The notes: generated from the letters alone by a model not told the origin. Positions 33,516 to 44,894 are shown, counted from the stretch's first letter. The stretch is 64,000 nt of DNA from Halotalea alkalilenta DSM 17697 (GCF_000621205.1 NZ_JHYY01000021.1:1-64000), one strand, 5' to 3'. A program made the numbers and translations.

Positions 33516-35306
33516 ATGACCACTCCCGGATTCGACATCGAGACGCTCTATGCGCTGCCGAGCCTCAGGGCGCCGACGCTCTGTGCCGACGGCAAGCGGC
33601 TCGCCTACCTGAGCGATGAGAGCGGCTTCGACCAGCTCTGGCTGCTCGAGCTCGAAAGCCTCGATCGGCGCCGGCTGAGCGACTGGCCAGAGCCGCTGGG
33701 CTCGATCTCGTTCAGCCCGAGCGGCGATGCGATCCTGTTCACTTACGACCACGGCGGCGACGAGCGCCATCAGTTCGCCCTCGTCGATCTCATCGACGGC
33801 AGCATCGGCCTGCTCACCGACGACCCCAGCGTCGTGCATCTCTGGGGCGCCTGGTCTCCGGACGGGCGCTCGATCGCCTTCAGCTGCAACGCCCGCGATC
33901 GACGCCATATGGACGTCCACCTGCTCGACGTCGAAAGCGGCGCGCGCCGCTGCCTGGTCGAGGGCGATGGCTTTCGCGAGGTGGTCGGCTTCTTTCCCAG
34001 CGGTGATGCGCTGCTGGTGCGAGTCTCGCCCGAGTCGCTCAACGACCAGCAGCTATATCGCCTCGAGATCGAAAGCGGGAACTGCCACCCGCTGCTCGAA
34101 CACGCGGGTCCCGCGCGCTACTCGCAGATCAAGTTCGGACCTGACGACCAGGCCCTGGTGCTCGGCGATCAGGAGCGTGAGCGCCCGGCGCTGTGCCGGG
34201 CCGACCGCGACTTCACCCGGCTCGAGACGCTGGTCGAGAGCGAGCGCTGCGAGCTCGACGGCTTCGCCCGCTCGCGCGCCGATGGACGGCTGGCCTGGAC
34301 GCTCAACCGCGACGGCTGGAGCGAACTGTGGATCGGCGACGGCCCCGATGGGGGCGACGCGCACCGGATCGAGGGCCATCCACCCGGCGTGATCTCGAAC
34401 CTGGCCTGGCACGGGCAAGCGCTTTTGTTCGCACTCGAGGGCGCCACCACCCCCTCTGGCCTATGGCGCCATCGCTTGGGCCAGAGCGGCTGCGAGCGCC
34501 TGCTGCCGCTGCAATCCACCAGCCTGCCCCAAGGCATCGAGCCGACCCTGGACGAGGTCCCGAGCTTCGACGGCCTGCGCGTGCCGTTTCTGCGCTACCG
34601 CCCACGCGGCCCGATGCCGGCCGCTGGCTACCCCTGCGTGATCGTGATCCACGGCGGTCCGGAAGCCCAGTGGCGCCCGACCTTCCGCGCCGACCTGCAG
34701 TGCCTGCTCGACCGCGGGGTGATGGTACTCGCACCCAACGTACGCGGCAGCACCGGCTACGGTAAGCGCTACCACCAGCTCGACGACCGCGAGCGCAGGC
34801 TCGATGCGCTCAAAGACCTGATGGCGGTACGCGACTGGTGCGATGGCGAAAAGACCATCGATGCCGGCAGGGTGATGGCCTACGGCCGTTCCTACGGCGG
34901 CTTCATGGTGCTCTCGGCGCTCACCGAGCATCCCGGTCGCTGGCGGCTCGGGGTCGAGTTCTACGGCATCGGCAACTTCCACACCCTGCTCGAGACCACC
35001 GGCCCCTGGCGGCGGCGCCTGCGTGCGTCGGAATATGGCGACCCCGAGACCCAGGGCGCGGAACTCGAGCGTTTCTCGCCGATCCACCGCATCTCCCGCA
35101 TCGAGGTGCCGCTTCTGATCGTCCAAGGACTCGAGGATCCACGAGTCCCCCCAGGCGAGAGCGAAATGGTCTACAGCTGCCTGCGCGGGCTCGGTCGCGA
35201 GGTCGACTACCTGCGCGTGCCCCATGCCGGGCACGGCTTCCTGCGACGCGATCAGCGCCGCCGAGTGTTCTCACGCACGCTCGAGTTCATCGCGCGCCAC
35301 CTCTAG
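33516..35306 (+). CDS. S9-family prolyl-oligopeptidase-like serine peptidase
   Basis: A 596-residue cytosolic S9 peptidase. A beta-propeller (about residues 1-340, repeats such as LAYLSDESGFDQLWLLELES) precedes an alpha/beta-hydrolase domain. The triad is visible: Ser in YGRSYGGFM (about 453), Asp in QGLEDPRVPP (about 541) and His in PHAGHGF (about 573). VIVIHGGPEAQW forms the oxyanion loop. It trims short peptides, likely together with Pip and the M20 enzyme downstream. Confidence 0.88.
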   Translation: MTTPGFDIETLYALPSLRAPTLCADGKRLAYLSDESGFDQLWLLELESLDRRRLSDWPEPLGSISFSPSGDAILFTYDHGGDERHQFALVDLIDGSIGLLTDDPSVVHLWGAWSPDGRSIAFSCNARDRRHMDVHLLDVESGARRCLVEGDGFREVVGFFPSGDALLVRVSPESLNDQQLYRLEIESGNCHPLLEHAGPARYSQIKFGPDDQALVLGDQERERPALCRADRDFTRLETLVESERCELDGFARSRADGRLAWTLNRDGWSELWIGDGPDGGDAHRIEGHPPGVISNLAWHGQALLFALEGATTPSGLWRHRLGQSGCERLLPLQSTSLPQGIEPTLDEVPSFDGLRVPFLRYRPRGPMPAAGYPCVIVIHGGPEAQWRPTFRADLQCLLDRGVMVLAPNVRGSTGYGKRYHQLDDRERRLDALKDLMAVRDWCDGEKTIDAGRVMAYGRSYGGFMVLSALTEHPGRWRLGVEFYGIGNFHTLLETTGPWRRRLRASEYGDPETQGAELERFSPIHRISRIEVPLLIVQGLEDPRVPPGESEMVYSCLRGLGREVDYLRVPHAGHGFLRRDQRRRVFSRTLEFIARHL

Positions 35307-35402
35307 GGCGGCGTTTCGCCCAGCCGGATCGAGGCGATCGATCGGCGACGCGAGATAGGAGTGAACGGCCCCTAACCCACCTTTGATCAGGAGTACGACG
35401 AG

Positions 35403-36824
35403 ATGGATGCAACCGCACGGGTATGGACGCTGGTCGACGAGAAACGCTCACTGTTCGAGGCGCTCAGCGATCGGGTCTGGGAGACGCCTGAGCTCGCCTA
35501 CGGCGAATATCGCTCCTGCCTCGAGCACCGCAAGATGCTCGACGCCCAGGGCTTTCGGATCACCGAGGAGGCCGCGGGGATACCCACCGCGCTGGTCGGA
35601 GAGGCCGGAGCCGGAGGACCGGTGATCGCCTTCCTCGGCGAGTACGACGCGCTGCCAGGGCTCAGCCAGGCCGCCGGCGTCGCCGAGCCGCGGCCGCTGC
35701 CCGGCGACGGCTACGGGCATGGCTGCGGCCACAACATGCTCGGCTCGGCGGCGCTGCTCGCCGCTACCGCGATGAAGGACTACCTCGAAAGCCAAGGCGT
35801 GCCGGGCCGGGTGCGCTACTACGGCTGCCCCGCCGAAGAGGGCGGCGCGGCGAAGACCTTCATGGTCCGCGCTGGGCTTTTCGACGACGTCGACATCGCG
35901 ATCTCCTGGCACCCCGCCTCCTTCACCCGGGTCGACGAGGCGCTGTCGCTGGCCAACACCCGGCTCGACTTCCACTTCGAGGGCCGCGCCGCCCACGCCG
36001 CCGCCGCGCCCCACTTGGGCCGAAGCGCCTTGGATGCGGTCGAGCTGATGAACGTGGGCGTCAACTACATGCGCGAGCACATGCCATCGAGCGCCAGGAT
36101 CCACTACGCGATGCTCGATGCCGGTGGCATCGCCCCCAACGTGGTCCAGGCCAGCGCCAAGGTGCGCTACGCGATCCGCGCGCGCGATCTTGCCGGCATG
36201 CGTGCGCTGATCGAGCGGGTCGAGAAGATCGCCCAGGGGGCGGCGCTGATGACCGAGACCCGGGTGGCGTCGAAGGTGGTCAGCGCGGTCTCCAACCTGC
36301 TCGGCAACACGCCACTCGAACGCGCCATGCAGCATTGCCTCGAGCGCCTCGGCGGCGTGCCGTTCGACGAAGAAGACTACGATTTCGCCGCCCAGATCCA
36401 GGCGACCCTGACCGCGACCGACATCGACAACGACCATGCCCGGGTCGGCCTCGCCCCTTGGCCGCGAGCGCTCCACGACGGCGTGGTGGCGCTCGATGCG
36501 CGCGGAGAACCGATGATCGGCTCGACCGATCTCGGCGACGTCAGCTGGGCGGTGCCGACCGTACAGGCGAGGATCGCCACCCACGCGATCGGTACACCAG
36601 GCCACTCCTGGCAGATCACCGCCCAAGGGCAGGCGGGCGCCGCTCACAAGGGCCTGGTCCACGCCGCCAAGGCCATGGTCGCGACCGGCCTGGCGGCACT
36701 GCTCGACCCCTCGCTGATCGAAGCGGCCAAAGAGGACCATGCCGCCCGGCTCGCGCGCACGCCCTATGCAAGCCCGCTACCCGCCGAGCTCAAGCCCCCG
36801 ATCCAGCCGCGTCCCGCGGAGTGA
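35403..36824 (+). CDS. M20-family amidohydrolase (AbgB-like)
   Basis: A 473-residue M20 metallopeptidase, nearest AbgB, the p-aminobenzoyl-glutamate hydrolase B subunit, and related aminoacylases. Metal-ligand motifs: EYDALPGLSQ, GYGHGCGHNMLG (about 101), YGCPAEEGGAAK (about 140) and a late His in IGTPGHSW. The dimerisation lid lies about 185-310. It starts the run leading into the ABC transporter: it ends 50 bp before the first binding protein, so it may hydrolyse an imported amide or dipeptide. Confidence 0.85.
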   Translation: MDATARVWTLVDEKRSLFEALSDRVWETPELAYGEYRSCLEHRKMLDAQGFRITEEAAGIPTALVGEAGAGGPVIAFLGEYDALPGLSQAAGVAEPRPLPGDGYGHGCGHNMLGSAALLAATAMKDYLESQGVPGRVRYYGCPAEEGGAAKTFMVRAGLFDDVDIAISWHPASFTRVDEALSLANTRLDFHFEGRAAHAAAAPHLGRSALDAVELMNVGVNYMREHMPSSARIHYAMLDAGGIAPNVVQASAKVRYAIRARDLAGMRALIERVEKIAQGAALMTETRVASKVVSAVSNLLGNTPLERAMQHCLERLGGVPFDEEDYDFAAQIQATLTATDIDNDHARVGLAPWPRALHDGVVALDARGEPMIGSTDLGDVSWAVPTVQARIATHAIGTPGHSWQITAQGQAGAAHKGLVHAAKAMVATGLAALLDPSLIEAAKEDHAARLARTPYASPLPAELKPPIQPRPAE

Positions 36825-36874
36825 CCACACCAGCGGGTGTCGCAACGACCACGACGAAACCGAGAGAATCTGCC

Positions 36875-38482
36875 ATGACGCCCCCTTCATCGCGCTACCG
36901 TCGGCTGCTCGCCGCTGCCGCCATCGCGCTGGTATCGCCGGTCGTCGCAAGCGCCGCGACTCCGCCGAACACCCTGGTGATGGCCTGGAACATCGATGCG
37001 ATCAGCACCTTCGATCCGGCCCAGATCGGCGAAGTGGTCACCGACGAAATCCTGCGCAACGCCTGCGATACCCTGGTCGACTTCGACCCCGACGACGCCA
37101 GCCATGTGGTGCCGTCGTTGGCACGCTCCTGGTCGCTGTCCGATGACGGCCTGACCCTGACTTTCGACCTGCGCGAAGACATGCGCTTTCCATCCGGCAA
37201 CCCGGTGAGCGCGAGCGATGTCGCCTGGTCGATGAAGCGCGTGGTCGAGCTCGGCTTCGGCAATGCCGCCACCCTCGAGGAATACGGTTTCACTGCGGAC
37301 CGCATCGACCAGGCGATCGAGGCCCCCGACGCCCACACCTTGATGCTGCATTTCGATCGCCCCTACCCGCAGGAGCTGATTCTCCAGGCGATCGCCGCCA
37401 ACCGGGTCGCAAGCGCGCTCGATCGGGAGACGCTGATGGCAGAGGAGGTCGAGGGCGATCTCGGCAACCGCTACCTGACCAACCATACCGAATGCGCAGG
37501 GCCCTACCGGCTGCGCCAGTGGAACGCCGGCGAGGCGGTGGTGCTCGAGGCCAACGGCGACTACTGGGGTGAAGCGCCGAAGCTGCCTCAGGTGCTGATC
37601 CGCCATGTCGCCGAGGCCGGCACCCAACGCCTGCTGCTGGCGCGAGGCGACGTCGACGTCGCCCGCGACCTGGCTCCGGAGGATCTCAGGAACCTCGACG
37701 GCAGCGATGGCATCGAGGTGGTCAAGGCACTCAAACCACAGCTTTTCTACTTAAACCTCAACAACGGCGACCCGATCTTCGCCAATCCCAAGGTACGCCA
37801 GGCAATGCGCTACCTGGTCGATTACCAAGGGCTCGCCGACACCGTGATGGCCTACAGCGGCACGCCGCGGGCGAGCTTCGTGCCGCTCGGTTCGTTCGGC
37901 GCACTCGACGAGACCGAGGGCCAGCCGTTCAGGCTCGATCTCGACGAGGCCAAGCGGCTGCTGGACGAGGCAGGCTATCCGGACGGCTTCGAGACCCGGC
38001 TGATCTTCGGCACCCTGCCCTATTCGGCACCGATCGCCCAGAGCCTGCAGCAGAACGCGGCCAAGGTCGGCGTCAGGATCGAACTCGAACGGATGGCCAA
38101 CGCCCAGCTGTTCTCGCGCGTGCGCGGGCGGGAGTACCAGTCGGCGATCCAATCCTGGATGACCTCGGTGGCGGACGCTCACGGCATGGCCTCGCGCCTG
38201 CTCTACAACCCGGACAACCGGCTCGAGGCGCGCCAGAGCATGTACCCGAGCTGGCGCGCGGCGTACTACTCAGAAGAGGTCAATCAAGAGGTCCAAGCGG
38301 CGCTGCTGGAGGCCGACCCCGCCGCGCGCGAAGCCCGCTACCACGCGCTGCAAAGGGAGATGTTCGAGCAGGGCCCGTTCGCGATCCTGTTCCAGATGTA
38401 CGACGTCGCGGGCAAGCGCGCGGAGCTGCACGACTGGAAAGCGAACGGCTTCAGGGTCTACTACGACCTCGCCAGCAAGTGA
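36875..38482 (+). CDS. ABC transporter substrate-binding protein 1 (peptide/opine family)
   Basis: A 535-residue extracytoplasmic binding protein of SBP family 5. A Sec signal ends near VASAATPP (about residue 28). The mature start NTLVMAWNIDAISTFDPAQI is shared with the second binding protein at 42257, as are EYGF and WNAGEAVVLEAN blocks. Family 5 proteins bind peptides, opines or nickel; with permease and ATPase pairs downstream, this is a peptide/opine-type importer. The stop overlaps nothing; 95 bp separate it from the first permease. Confidence 0.9.
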   Translation: MTPPSSRYRRLLAAAAIALVSPVVASAATPPNTLVMAWNIDAISTFDPAQIGEVVTDEILRNACDTLVDFDPDDASHVVPSLARSWSLSDDGLTLTFDLREDMRFPSGNPVSASDVAWSMKRVVELGFGNAATLEEYGFTADRIDQAIEAPDAHTLMLHFDRPYPQELILQAIAANRVASALDRETLMAEEVEGDLGNRYLTNHTECAGPYRLRQWNAGEAVVLEANGDYWGEAPKLPQVLIRHVAEAGTQRLLLARGDVDVARDLAPEDLRNLDGSDGIEVVKALKPQLFYLNLNNGDPIFANPKVRQAMRYLVDYQGLADTVMAYSGTPRASFVPLGSFGALDETEGQPFRLDLDEAKRLLDEAGYPDGFETRLIFGTLPYSAPIAQSLQQNAAKVGVRIELERMANAQLFSRVRGREYQSAIQSWMTSVADAHGMASRLLYNPDNRLEARQSMYPSWRAAYYSEEVNQEVQAALLEADPAAREARYHALQREMFEQGPFAILFQMYDVAGKRAELHDWKANGFRVYYDLASK

Positions 38483-38577
38483 ACCGGACACCCAACCGAC
38501 CCACCTCGGGCCGGGTCGCGTCCGGCGGCGATCCCGCCCGGCGCGATACGCGACCGATGAACGTCCAGGAGCACGCC

Positions 38578-39645
38578 ATGAGCGACTCAACGATCAACTC
38601 CACCGCGCTCCCGCCGCGCGAGCCCAGCGCGCTGCTCGGCGGATTCAACTGGCTGGCACGCACGCTCGCGACAGTGGCGGCGACGCTGTTCGGGCTGCTG
38701 GTGCTGACCTTCTTCATCGGCCGCCTGCTGCCGCTCGATCCAGTGATCGCGATCCTCGGCGACAACGCATCGCAGTCCGCCTACGACGCGATGTATCGAC
38801 AGCTCGGACTGGACCGGCCGCTGATCGAGCAGTTCGCCACCTACGTGGGACAGGTGGTGCAATTCGACTTCGGCAGGTCGCTGACCTCGGGCAACCCGGT
38901 GCTCAGCGATATCGCCCGGGTGTTTCCCGCTACCCTCGAGCTCGCCACCCTGTCGATTTTGATCGCCACTGGATTCGGCATCCCGCTCGGCGTGCTCTCG
39001 GCGATGTATCGCGACAGCCCGCTCGACTACATCGTGAGGGTCCTGACCCTGCTGGGCTACTCGGCGCCCAACTTCTGGCTCGGCCTGATGGGCCTGACCC
39101 TGTTCTATGCCACCCTCGGCTGGGTCGCCGGACCCGGACGAATCGACTTCGTCTACGAGTACACCCTCACTCCGATCACCGGCTTCCTGCTGATCGATGC
39201 CCCTTTGCTCGGCGAGTGGCAGGCATTCGCCAACGCGATCAGCCACATCGTGCTGCCGGCCTCGATCCTCGGCTTCAGCGCCATGGCCTACATCGCGCGA
39301 ATGACCCGCAGTTTCATGATCGAGCAGCTCAACCAGGAGTACGTGGTCACCGCCAGGGTGAAGGGGCTCTCCTGGGCCAAGACCGTATGGGTACATGCCT
39401 TTCGCAACATCGCGGTGCAGGTGATCACCGTGGTCGCACTGTCCTACGCCTTCCTGCTCGAAGGCGCGGTACTGATCGAGACGGTGTTCGCCTGGCCCGG
39501 GTTCGGGCGCTACCTGACCAATGCGCTGCTCGCTGGCGACATGAACGCAGTAGTCGGCTGCACCCTGCTGGTCGGGACGATATTCATCGTGCTGAACCTG
39601 TGCTGCGACCTGCTCTACCACCTGCTCGATCCACGCACCCGCTGA
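38578..39645 (+). CDS. ABC transporter permease (DppB-like)
   Basis: A 355-residue inner-membrane permease of the DppB/OppB type. GDNASQSAYDAMYRQLGLDR after TM1 and the EAA-like loop TARVKGLSWAKTVWVHAFRN, followed by GAVLIETVFAWPGFGRYLTN, are diagnostic. AGGAG precedes the ATG at 38578. The longer N-terminus before TM1 is hydrophilic. It pairs with the downstream DppC-like permease. Confidence 0.9.
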   Translation: MSDSTINSTALPPREPSALLGGFNWLARTLATVAATLFGLLVLTFFIGRLLPLDPVIAILGDNASQSAYDAMYRQLGLDRPLIEQFATYVGQVVQFDFGRSLTSGNPVLSDIARVFPATLELATLSILIATGFGIPLGVLSAMYRDSPLDYIVRVLTLLGYSAPNFWLGLMGLTLFYATLGWVAGPGRIDFVYEYTLTPITGFLLIDAPLLGEWQAFANAISHIVLPASILGFSAMAYIARMTRSFMIEQLNQEYVVTARVKGLSWAKTVWVHAFRNIAVQVITVVALSYAFLLEGAVLIETVFAWPGFGRYLTNALLAGDMNAVVGCTLLVGTIFIVLNLCCDLLYHLLDPRTR

Positions 39646-39669
39646 GCCAGAGGCCAAGGAGGAGACCCG

Positions 39670-40584
39670 ATGTCCCGCACCGACCATCCGACCAGGCTGC
39701 GCGCCTGGCTCACCGCCGAGATCGCAGGCTCCAGCCGCCAGGCTCGCGCCCAGCAGCTGTGGCGCGCGCTGTGGCGGCTGCGCTCGAACTTCACTGCGCT
39801 ATTCGGCCTGGCCATCCTGCTCGCGCTGTTGGCGATGGCGCTGCTGGCGCCGTGGATCGCCACTCACGACATCTACGCCCAGAACCTCGCCAACCGCCTA
39901 AAGCCCCCTTCGGCCGAGCATTGGTTCGGCACCGACGAACTCGGCCGGGACATCTTCAGCCGCGTAGTGTTCGGCGCGCGGATCACGCTCTACATCGCCT
40001 TGCTCACCGCCGCGATCGTCGCCCCCGTGGGGCTTCTGATCGGCACCGTGGCGGGCTACCTGGGCGGCTGGGTCGACGTTCTGCTGATGCGGGTGGTCGA
40101 CATCTTCCTCGCCTTCCCCAGCCTGATCCTTGCGCTGGCCTTCGTCGCCGCCCTGGGGCCTGGCATCGAGAATGCGATCATCGCCATAGCGCTGGCCTCC
40201 TGGCCGCCGATCGCGCGGCTGGCCCGCGCGGAGACGCTCTCGATCCGCGGCAGCGACTACGTCGCTGCGGTACGGCTGCAGGGCGCCTCGAAGCTTCGGA
40301 TCGTGATCAACCACATCATGCCGATGTGCATCCCCTCGGTGGTGGTCAGGGTCACCCTCAACATGGCCTCGATCATCCTCACCGCCGCCGGCCTCGGCTT
40401 CCTCGGGCTCGGCGCCCAGGCGCCGAGCCCCGAGTGGGGCGCGATGCTCTCCTCCGGACGCGAATTCATGCTGACCAGCTGGTGGCTGGCGGCGATCCCC
40501 GGCAGCGCCATCCTGCTCACCAGTCTCGCCTTCAATCTGTTCGGCGACGGCCTGCGCGACCTACTGGACCCCCACCATGACTGA
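39670..40584 (+). CDS. ABC transporter permease (DppC-like)
   Basis: A 304-residue DppC/OppC-type permease with about six helices. HWFGTDELGRDIFSRVVFGA and SDYVAAVRLQGASKLRIVIN (EAA loop) are hallmark stretches. It starts 24 bp after the first permease and overlaps the first ATPase gene by 8 bases, so the operon is tightly coupled. Confidence 0.92.
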   Translation: MSRTDHPTRLRAWLTAEIAGSSRQARAQQLWRALWRLRSNFTALFGLAILLALLAMALLAPWIATHDIYAQNLANRLKPPSAEHWFGTDELGRDIFSRVVFGARITLYIALLTAAIVAPVGLLIGTVAGYLGGWVDVLLMRVVDIFLAFPSLILALAFVAALGPGIENAIIAIALASWPPIARLARAETLSIRGSDYVAAVRLQGASKLRIVINHIMPMCIPSVVVRVTLNMASIILTAAGLGFLGLGAQAPSPEWGAMLSSGREFMLTSWWLAAIPGSAILLTSLAFNLFGDGLRDLLDPHHD

Positions 40585-41445
40585 ACCCAGCCTGCTCGAG
40601 ATCGAAGACCTCAAGATCGGCTTTCCGACGCCGCGTGGCTTGCATCAGGTGGTGCGCGGCGTTTCGCTGCGCATCGGCCGCGAGAAGGTCGGCATCGTCG
40701 GCGAGTCCGGTTCGGGCAAATCGCAGACCGGCCGCGCGGTCCTCAAGATGACGCCGAAACACGCCCGGATCGAGGCCAAGCGGATGAGCTTCGACGGCAT
40801 CGATCTGCATGCGGCCAGCGAACGGCAGATGCGCCGGATACGCGGCAATCGCATCTCGATGATCCTCCAGGACCCCAAGTTCTCGCTCAATCCGCTGATC
40901 AGGGTCGGCACCCAGGTCAGCGAGGCGTACCGCCTGCACCATCGGATCAACGCCGCGCAGGCGCGTCGGCGGACGCTTGAAATGCTCGAATCGGTGCGTA
41001 TCCGCGATCCCGAGCGGGTCTACCGGCTCTTTCCCCACGAGCTCTCCGGCGGTATGGGCCAGCGGGTGATGATCGCGATGATGCTGATCTCGGAGCCCGA
41101 ACTGATCATCGCCGACGAACCGACCTCGGCACTCGACGTCACCGTGCGCCGTCAAGTGATGGAGGTGCTCGGGGAACTGGTGGAACGGCGCGGCGCCGGG
41201 CTGATGCTGATCAGCCACGACCTCAACCTGGTCGCCGAATACTGCGACCGGGTGCTGGTGATGTATGCCGGCCGGATCGTCGAAGCGCTGCCGGCCAGGG
41301 AACTGCACCAGGCTCGCCACCCTTATACCCGCGGCTTGCTGGAAAGCCTGCCGCGGCTCGACCGCAAGCGCGGGCTGCTGCCGGTGCTGTCGCGCGACCC
41401 GGCCTGGCGCGAAGCGCCGTCGCTGCCGCTGGAGGAGATTCGCTG

Positions 41446-41446
<1 letters not shown>
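40577..41446 (+). CDS. ABC transporter ATP-binding protein (DppD-like)
   Basis: A 289-residue ATPase. Walker A is GESGSGKSQTGR (about residue 47), the signature is LSGGMGQRVMIA (about 155), Walker B is LIIADEPTSALD (about 176) and the H-loop SHD is at about 212. The C-terminal oligopeptide/dipeptide extension ending LPLEEIR is typical. It overlaps the next ATPase gene by one base. Confidence 0.93.
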
Positions 41447-42198
<752 letters not shown>

Positions 42199-42256
42199 CT
42201 CGAGCGTCGTTCATCGCCGCGACGAACACAAAAGACAAGCACAAAAAGGAACCATC

Positions 42257-43870
42257 ATGACGCACCTTCACTCAGCCTGTCCTCGCACGATGATCAAGGC
42301 CGCCGCGCTCGCCGCCCTGCTCAGCGCAGGCAGTGCCGCGTGGTCGGCGACGCCGCCCGATACCCTGGTGATGGCATGGAACATAGATGCGATCAGCACC
42401 TTCGATCCGGCGCAGATCGGCGAAGTGGTGACCAACGAGATCCTGATGAACACCTGTTCGGCGCTGGTCGACTATGACCCGGAGGATGCCACTCGGGTGG
42501 TTCCGGCGCTGGCCGAGAGCTGGGAGGTGAACGAGGACGAGCGATCGCTCACCTTCCACCTGCGCGACGGCTTGACCTTTCCCTCCGGCGAGCCGGTGGA
42601 GGCCGACGACCTCGCCTGGTCGCTGGCTCGGGTGGTCAAGCTCGGCTTCGGCAACGCCGCCACCCTCGAGGAGTACGGCTTCACCACCGACAACGTCGAG
42701 CAGCTGATCACCGCGCCCGACCCGCGCACCCTGGTGATCCGCTTCGATCGCCCCTATCCATCCGAGCTGATGCTCCAGGCGATCGCCGCCAACCGGGTCG
42801 CCACCGCGATCGATCGCGATACGGTAATGGCACAGGAAGTCGACGGCGACCTCGGCAACCGCTACCTCACCACCCGTACCGAATGCGCCGGCCCCTATCG
42901 GCTGCGCCAGTGGAACGCAGGCGAGGCGGTGGTGCTCGAAGCCAACCCCGGCTGGACTCCGGCGCCCGCGCTTTCGCGCGTACTGATCCGCCATGTCGCC
43001 GAGCCCGGCACCCAGCGCCTGCTGCTCTCCCGCGGCGACGTCGACGTCGCCCGCGACCTGACGCCGGAGGATCTCGCCGCAGTCGAGGCCGCGCCCGATC
43101 TCGAGATCGACAAAGCGCTGCGACCGCAGCTCTTCTACTGGGGATTCAACAACGACGACCCGATCCTCTCCAACCAGAAGGTGCGCCAGGCTCTGCAGCT
43201 ACTGGTCGACTACCAAGGCCTCGCCGACACGGTGATGTCCTACAGCGGCATCCCGCGGGCCAGCTTCGTGCCGCTCGAATCGTTCGGCGCGCTCGACCAG
43301 AGCGAAGGCCAGCCGTTCAGCCAGGATCTCGACCGGGCGCGGGAGCTGCTCGTCGAAGCAGGCTACCCGGACGGTTTCAGCATGCGGCTGATCTTCGGCA
43401 CCCTGCCCTACTCGGCGACGGTGGCGCAGAGCCTGCAGAACGCAGCGGCGCAAATCGGCATCGACCTCGAGCTCGAACGGATGGCCAACGCCCAGCTGTT
43501 CTCGCGCGTGCGCGGACGCGAGTACCAGATGAGCCTGCAGTCGTGGCAAACCTCGGTAGCCGACGCCCACGGCATGGCCTCTCGGTTGATCTACAACCCG
43601 GACAATCGGCTCGAGGCCCGCAATACCATGTACCCGAGCTGGAACTCGGCGTTCTACTCCGAGCAAGCCAACCAGGAGATCGAAGAGGCCCTGTTCGAGA
43701 CCGACCCCGCCGCGCGCGAACAGCGCTACCACGCGCTGCAGAGGGAAGTGTTCGAGCTCACGCCCAGGGTGGTGCTGTTCCAGACCTACAACATCGTCGG
43801 GCTCAACCAGCAGTTGAAGGGATGGCGGTCCAACGGCTTTCGCAGCTACTACACCCTGACCAGCAAGTGA
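42257..43870 (+). CDS. ABC transporter substrate-binding protein 2, paralogue of the first
   Basis: A 537-residue family-5 binding protein with a Sec signal ending about AAWSATPP (residue 30). It shares long identical blocks with the protein at 36875, including TLVMAWNIDAISTFDPAQIG, ECAGPYRLRQWNAGEAVVLE and NAQLFSRVRGREYQ. It follows the DppF-like gene by 58 bp and has AAAAAGGA before its ATG. Two copies, one at each end of the permease-ATPase set, suggest duplication and altered specificity within one transporter. Confidence 0.9.
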   Translation: MTHLHSACPRTMIKAAALAALLSAGSAAWSATPPDTLVMAWNIDAISTFDPAQIGEVVTNEILMNTCSALVDYDPEDATRVVPALAESWEVNEDERSLTFHLRDGLTFPSGEPVEADDLAWSLARVVKLGFGNAATLEEYGFTTDNVEQLITAPDPRTLVIRFDRPYPSELMLQAIAANRVATAIDRDTVMAQEVDGDLGNRYLTTRTECAGPYRLRQWNAGEAVVLEANPGWTPAPALSRVLIRHVAEPGTQRLLLSRGDVDVARDLTPEDLAAVEAAPDLEIDKALRPQLFYWGFNNDDPILSNQKVRQALQLLVDYQGLADTVMSYSGIPRASFVPLESFGALDQSEGQPFSQDLDRARELLVEAGYPDGFSMRLIFGTLPYSATVAQSLQNAAAQIGIDLELERMANAQLFSRVRGREYQMSLQSWQTSVADAHGMASRLIYNPDNRLEARNTMYPSWNSAFYSEQANQEIEEALFETDPAAREQRYHALQREVFELTPRVVLFQTYNIVGLNQQLKGWRSNGFRSYYTLTSK

Positions 43871-44790
43871 TCGCTGCTCTTGCGAGCCGGCAACGCCGAA
43901 CCGCCGACGATCTCCTCCCATAGCTGCTCGATGCCGCGTCCGAGCGGACGCGGCGAGCGGTAGAGGCGGATCTCGACCTTCTGGTGCCAGTGCGCGTCAC
44001 CCGCCAGCCCCAGCAGGCCGGCGTCGAGCTCGGTGCGCACCAGGCTCTCGGGCAGCCAGGCGAGCCCGCTGCCCGCCATCACCATGCCCTTCAGCGCACT
44101 GCTCATGGTGTTCTCGTACACCGTGACCAGCTCCAACGGCTGGCGTTCGAACAGGCGCACGAGCAGCTGGGCGAAGAAGGCGCCTTGTCGATAGCCGAGG
44201 TAGCGAATCGCTCCCTCGGCGTCGATCGGATGGAGCGGCCGCCCCGCCTGGTCGAGGCGCGAGACCGGCACCAGCCACTCCACACCGAGCGACACCGACG
44301 GACAGCGCGGCAGGATATCGCCAGGCGCCACCCACGGGTGGGCGTAGGTGAGCATCAGGTCGCTCTCGCCCTCGATCAGGGTGGAGACGGTGCCGGCGAA
44401 CGATGGGCGAGGATCGCAGAAACGCACCTGCAGCGCAGGATGCCCCTGCTGGAGCCCGGCGAACCAAGGCGGAAAGAAGGTCAGGCAGAGGGTATTGAGC
44501 GCGGCGAAATTGATCACGCAGGGCTGGCCGTCATCGATCGACCCGAGCTCGACCCGGGTGCGCTGCAGGGTGGACAGAATCTCGCGCGCCTTGGGCAGGA
44601 AGGCGAGCCCCTCGCGGGTCAGGCCCACCGGATGGGTGGTGCGGTCCACCAAGGGAAAGCCGAGGCGCTGTTCGAGCAGCCGGATCCTGCGGCTCAGCGC
44701 CGACTGGGTGACGTGGCGCTCGCTGGCCGCGCGGGAAAAATTGAGACAGCGCGCGAGGGTGACGAAGTCTTCGAACCATTTGAGCTCCAT
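43849..44790 (-). CDS. LysR-family transcriptional regulator
   Basis: A 313-residue LysR regulator. The HTH is in FVTLARCLNFSRAASERHVT and QSALSRRIRLLEQRLG; FPLVDRTTHPVGLTREGLAF follows. Effector domain from about 90. It begins at the ATG at 44790 (MELKWFEDF) and ends overlapping the second binding-protein gene by 22 bases. Position next to the peptide ABC operon suggests it controls that operon; its own upstream gene is metK, oriented the same way. Its effector is unknown. Confidence 0.87.
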   Translation of the reverse strand: MELKWFEDFVTLARCLNFSRAASERHVTQSALSRRIRLLEQRLGFPLVDRTTHPVGLTREGLAFLPKAREILSTLQRTRVELGSIDDGQPCVINFAALNTLCLTFFPPWFAGLQQGHPALQVRFCDPRPSFAGTVSTLIEGESDLMLTYAHPWVAPGDILPRCPSVSLGVEWLVPVSRLDQAGRPLHPIDAEGAIRYLGYRQGAFFAQLLVRLFERQPLELVTVYENTMSSALKGMVMAGSGLAWLPESLVRTELDAGLLGLAGDAHWHQKVEIRLYRSPRPLGRGIEQLWEEIVGGSALPARKSSDHLLVRV

Positions 44791-44894
44791 GAGGCGCCCC
44801 CGGTTTGGTTTGTTGTTGGTGTCTGGTATTCGAAGCGGGTATGAAGGAACAACATACACCATCACCCAGCCGGCTCTACATTCGCCAAGGCTTA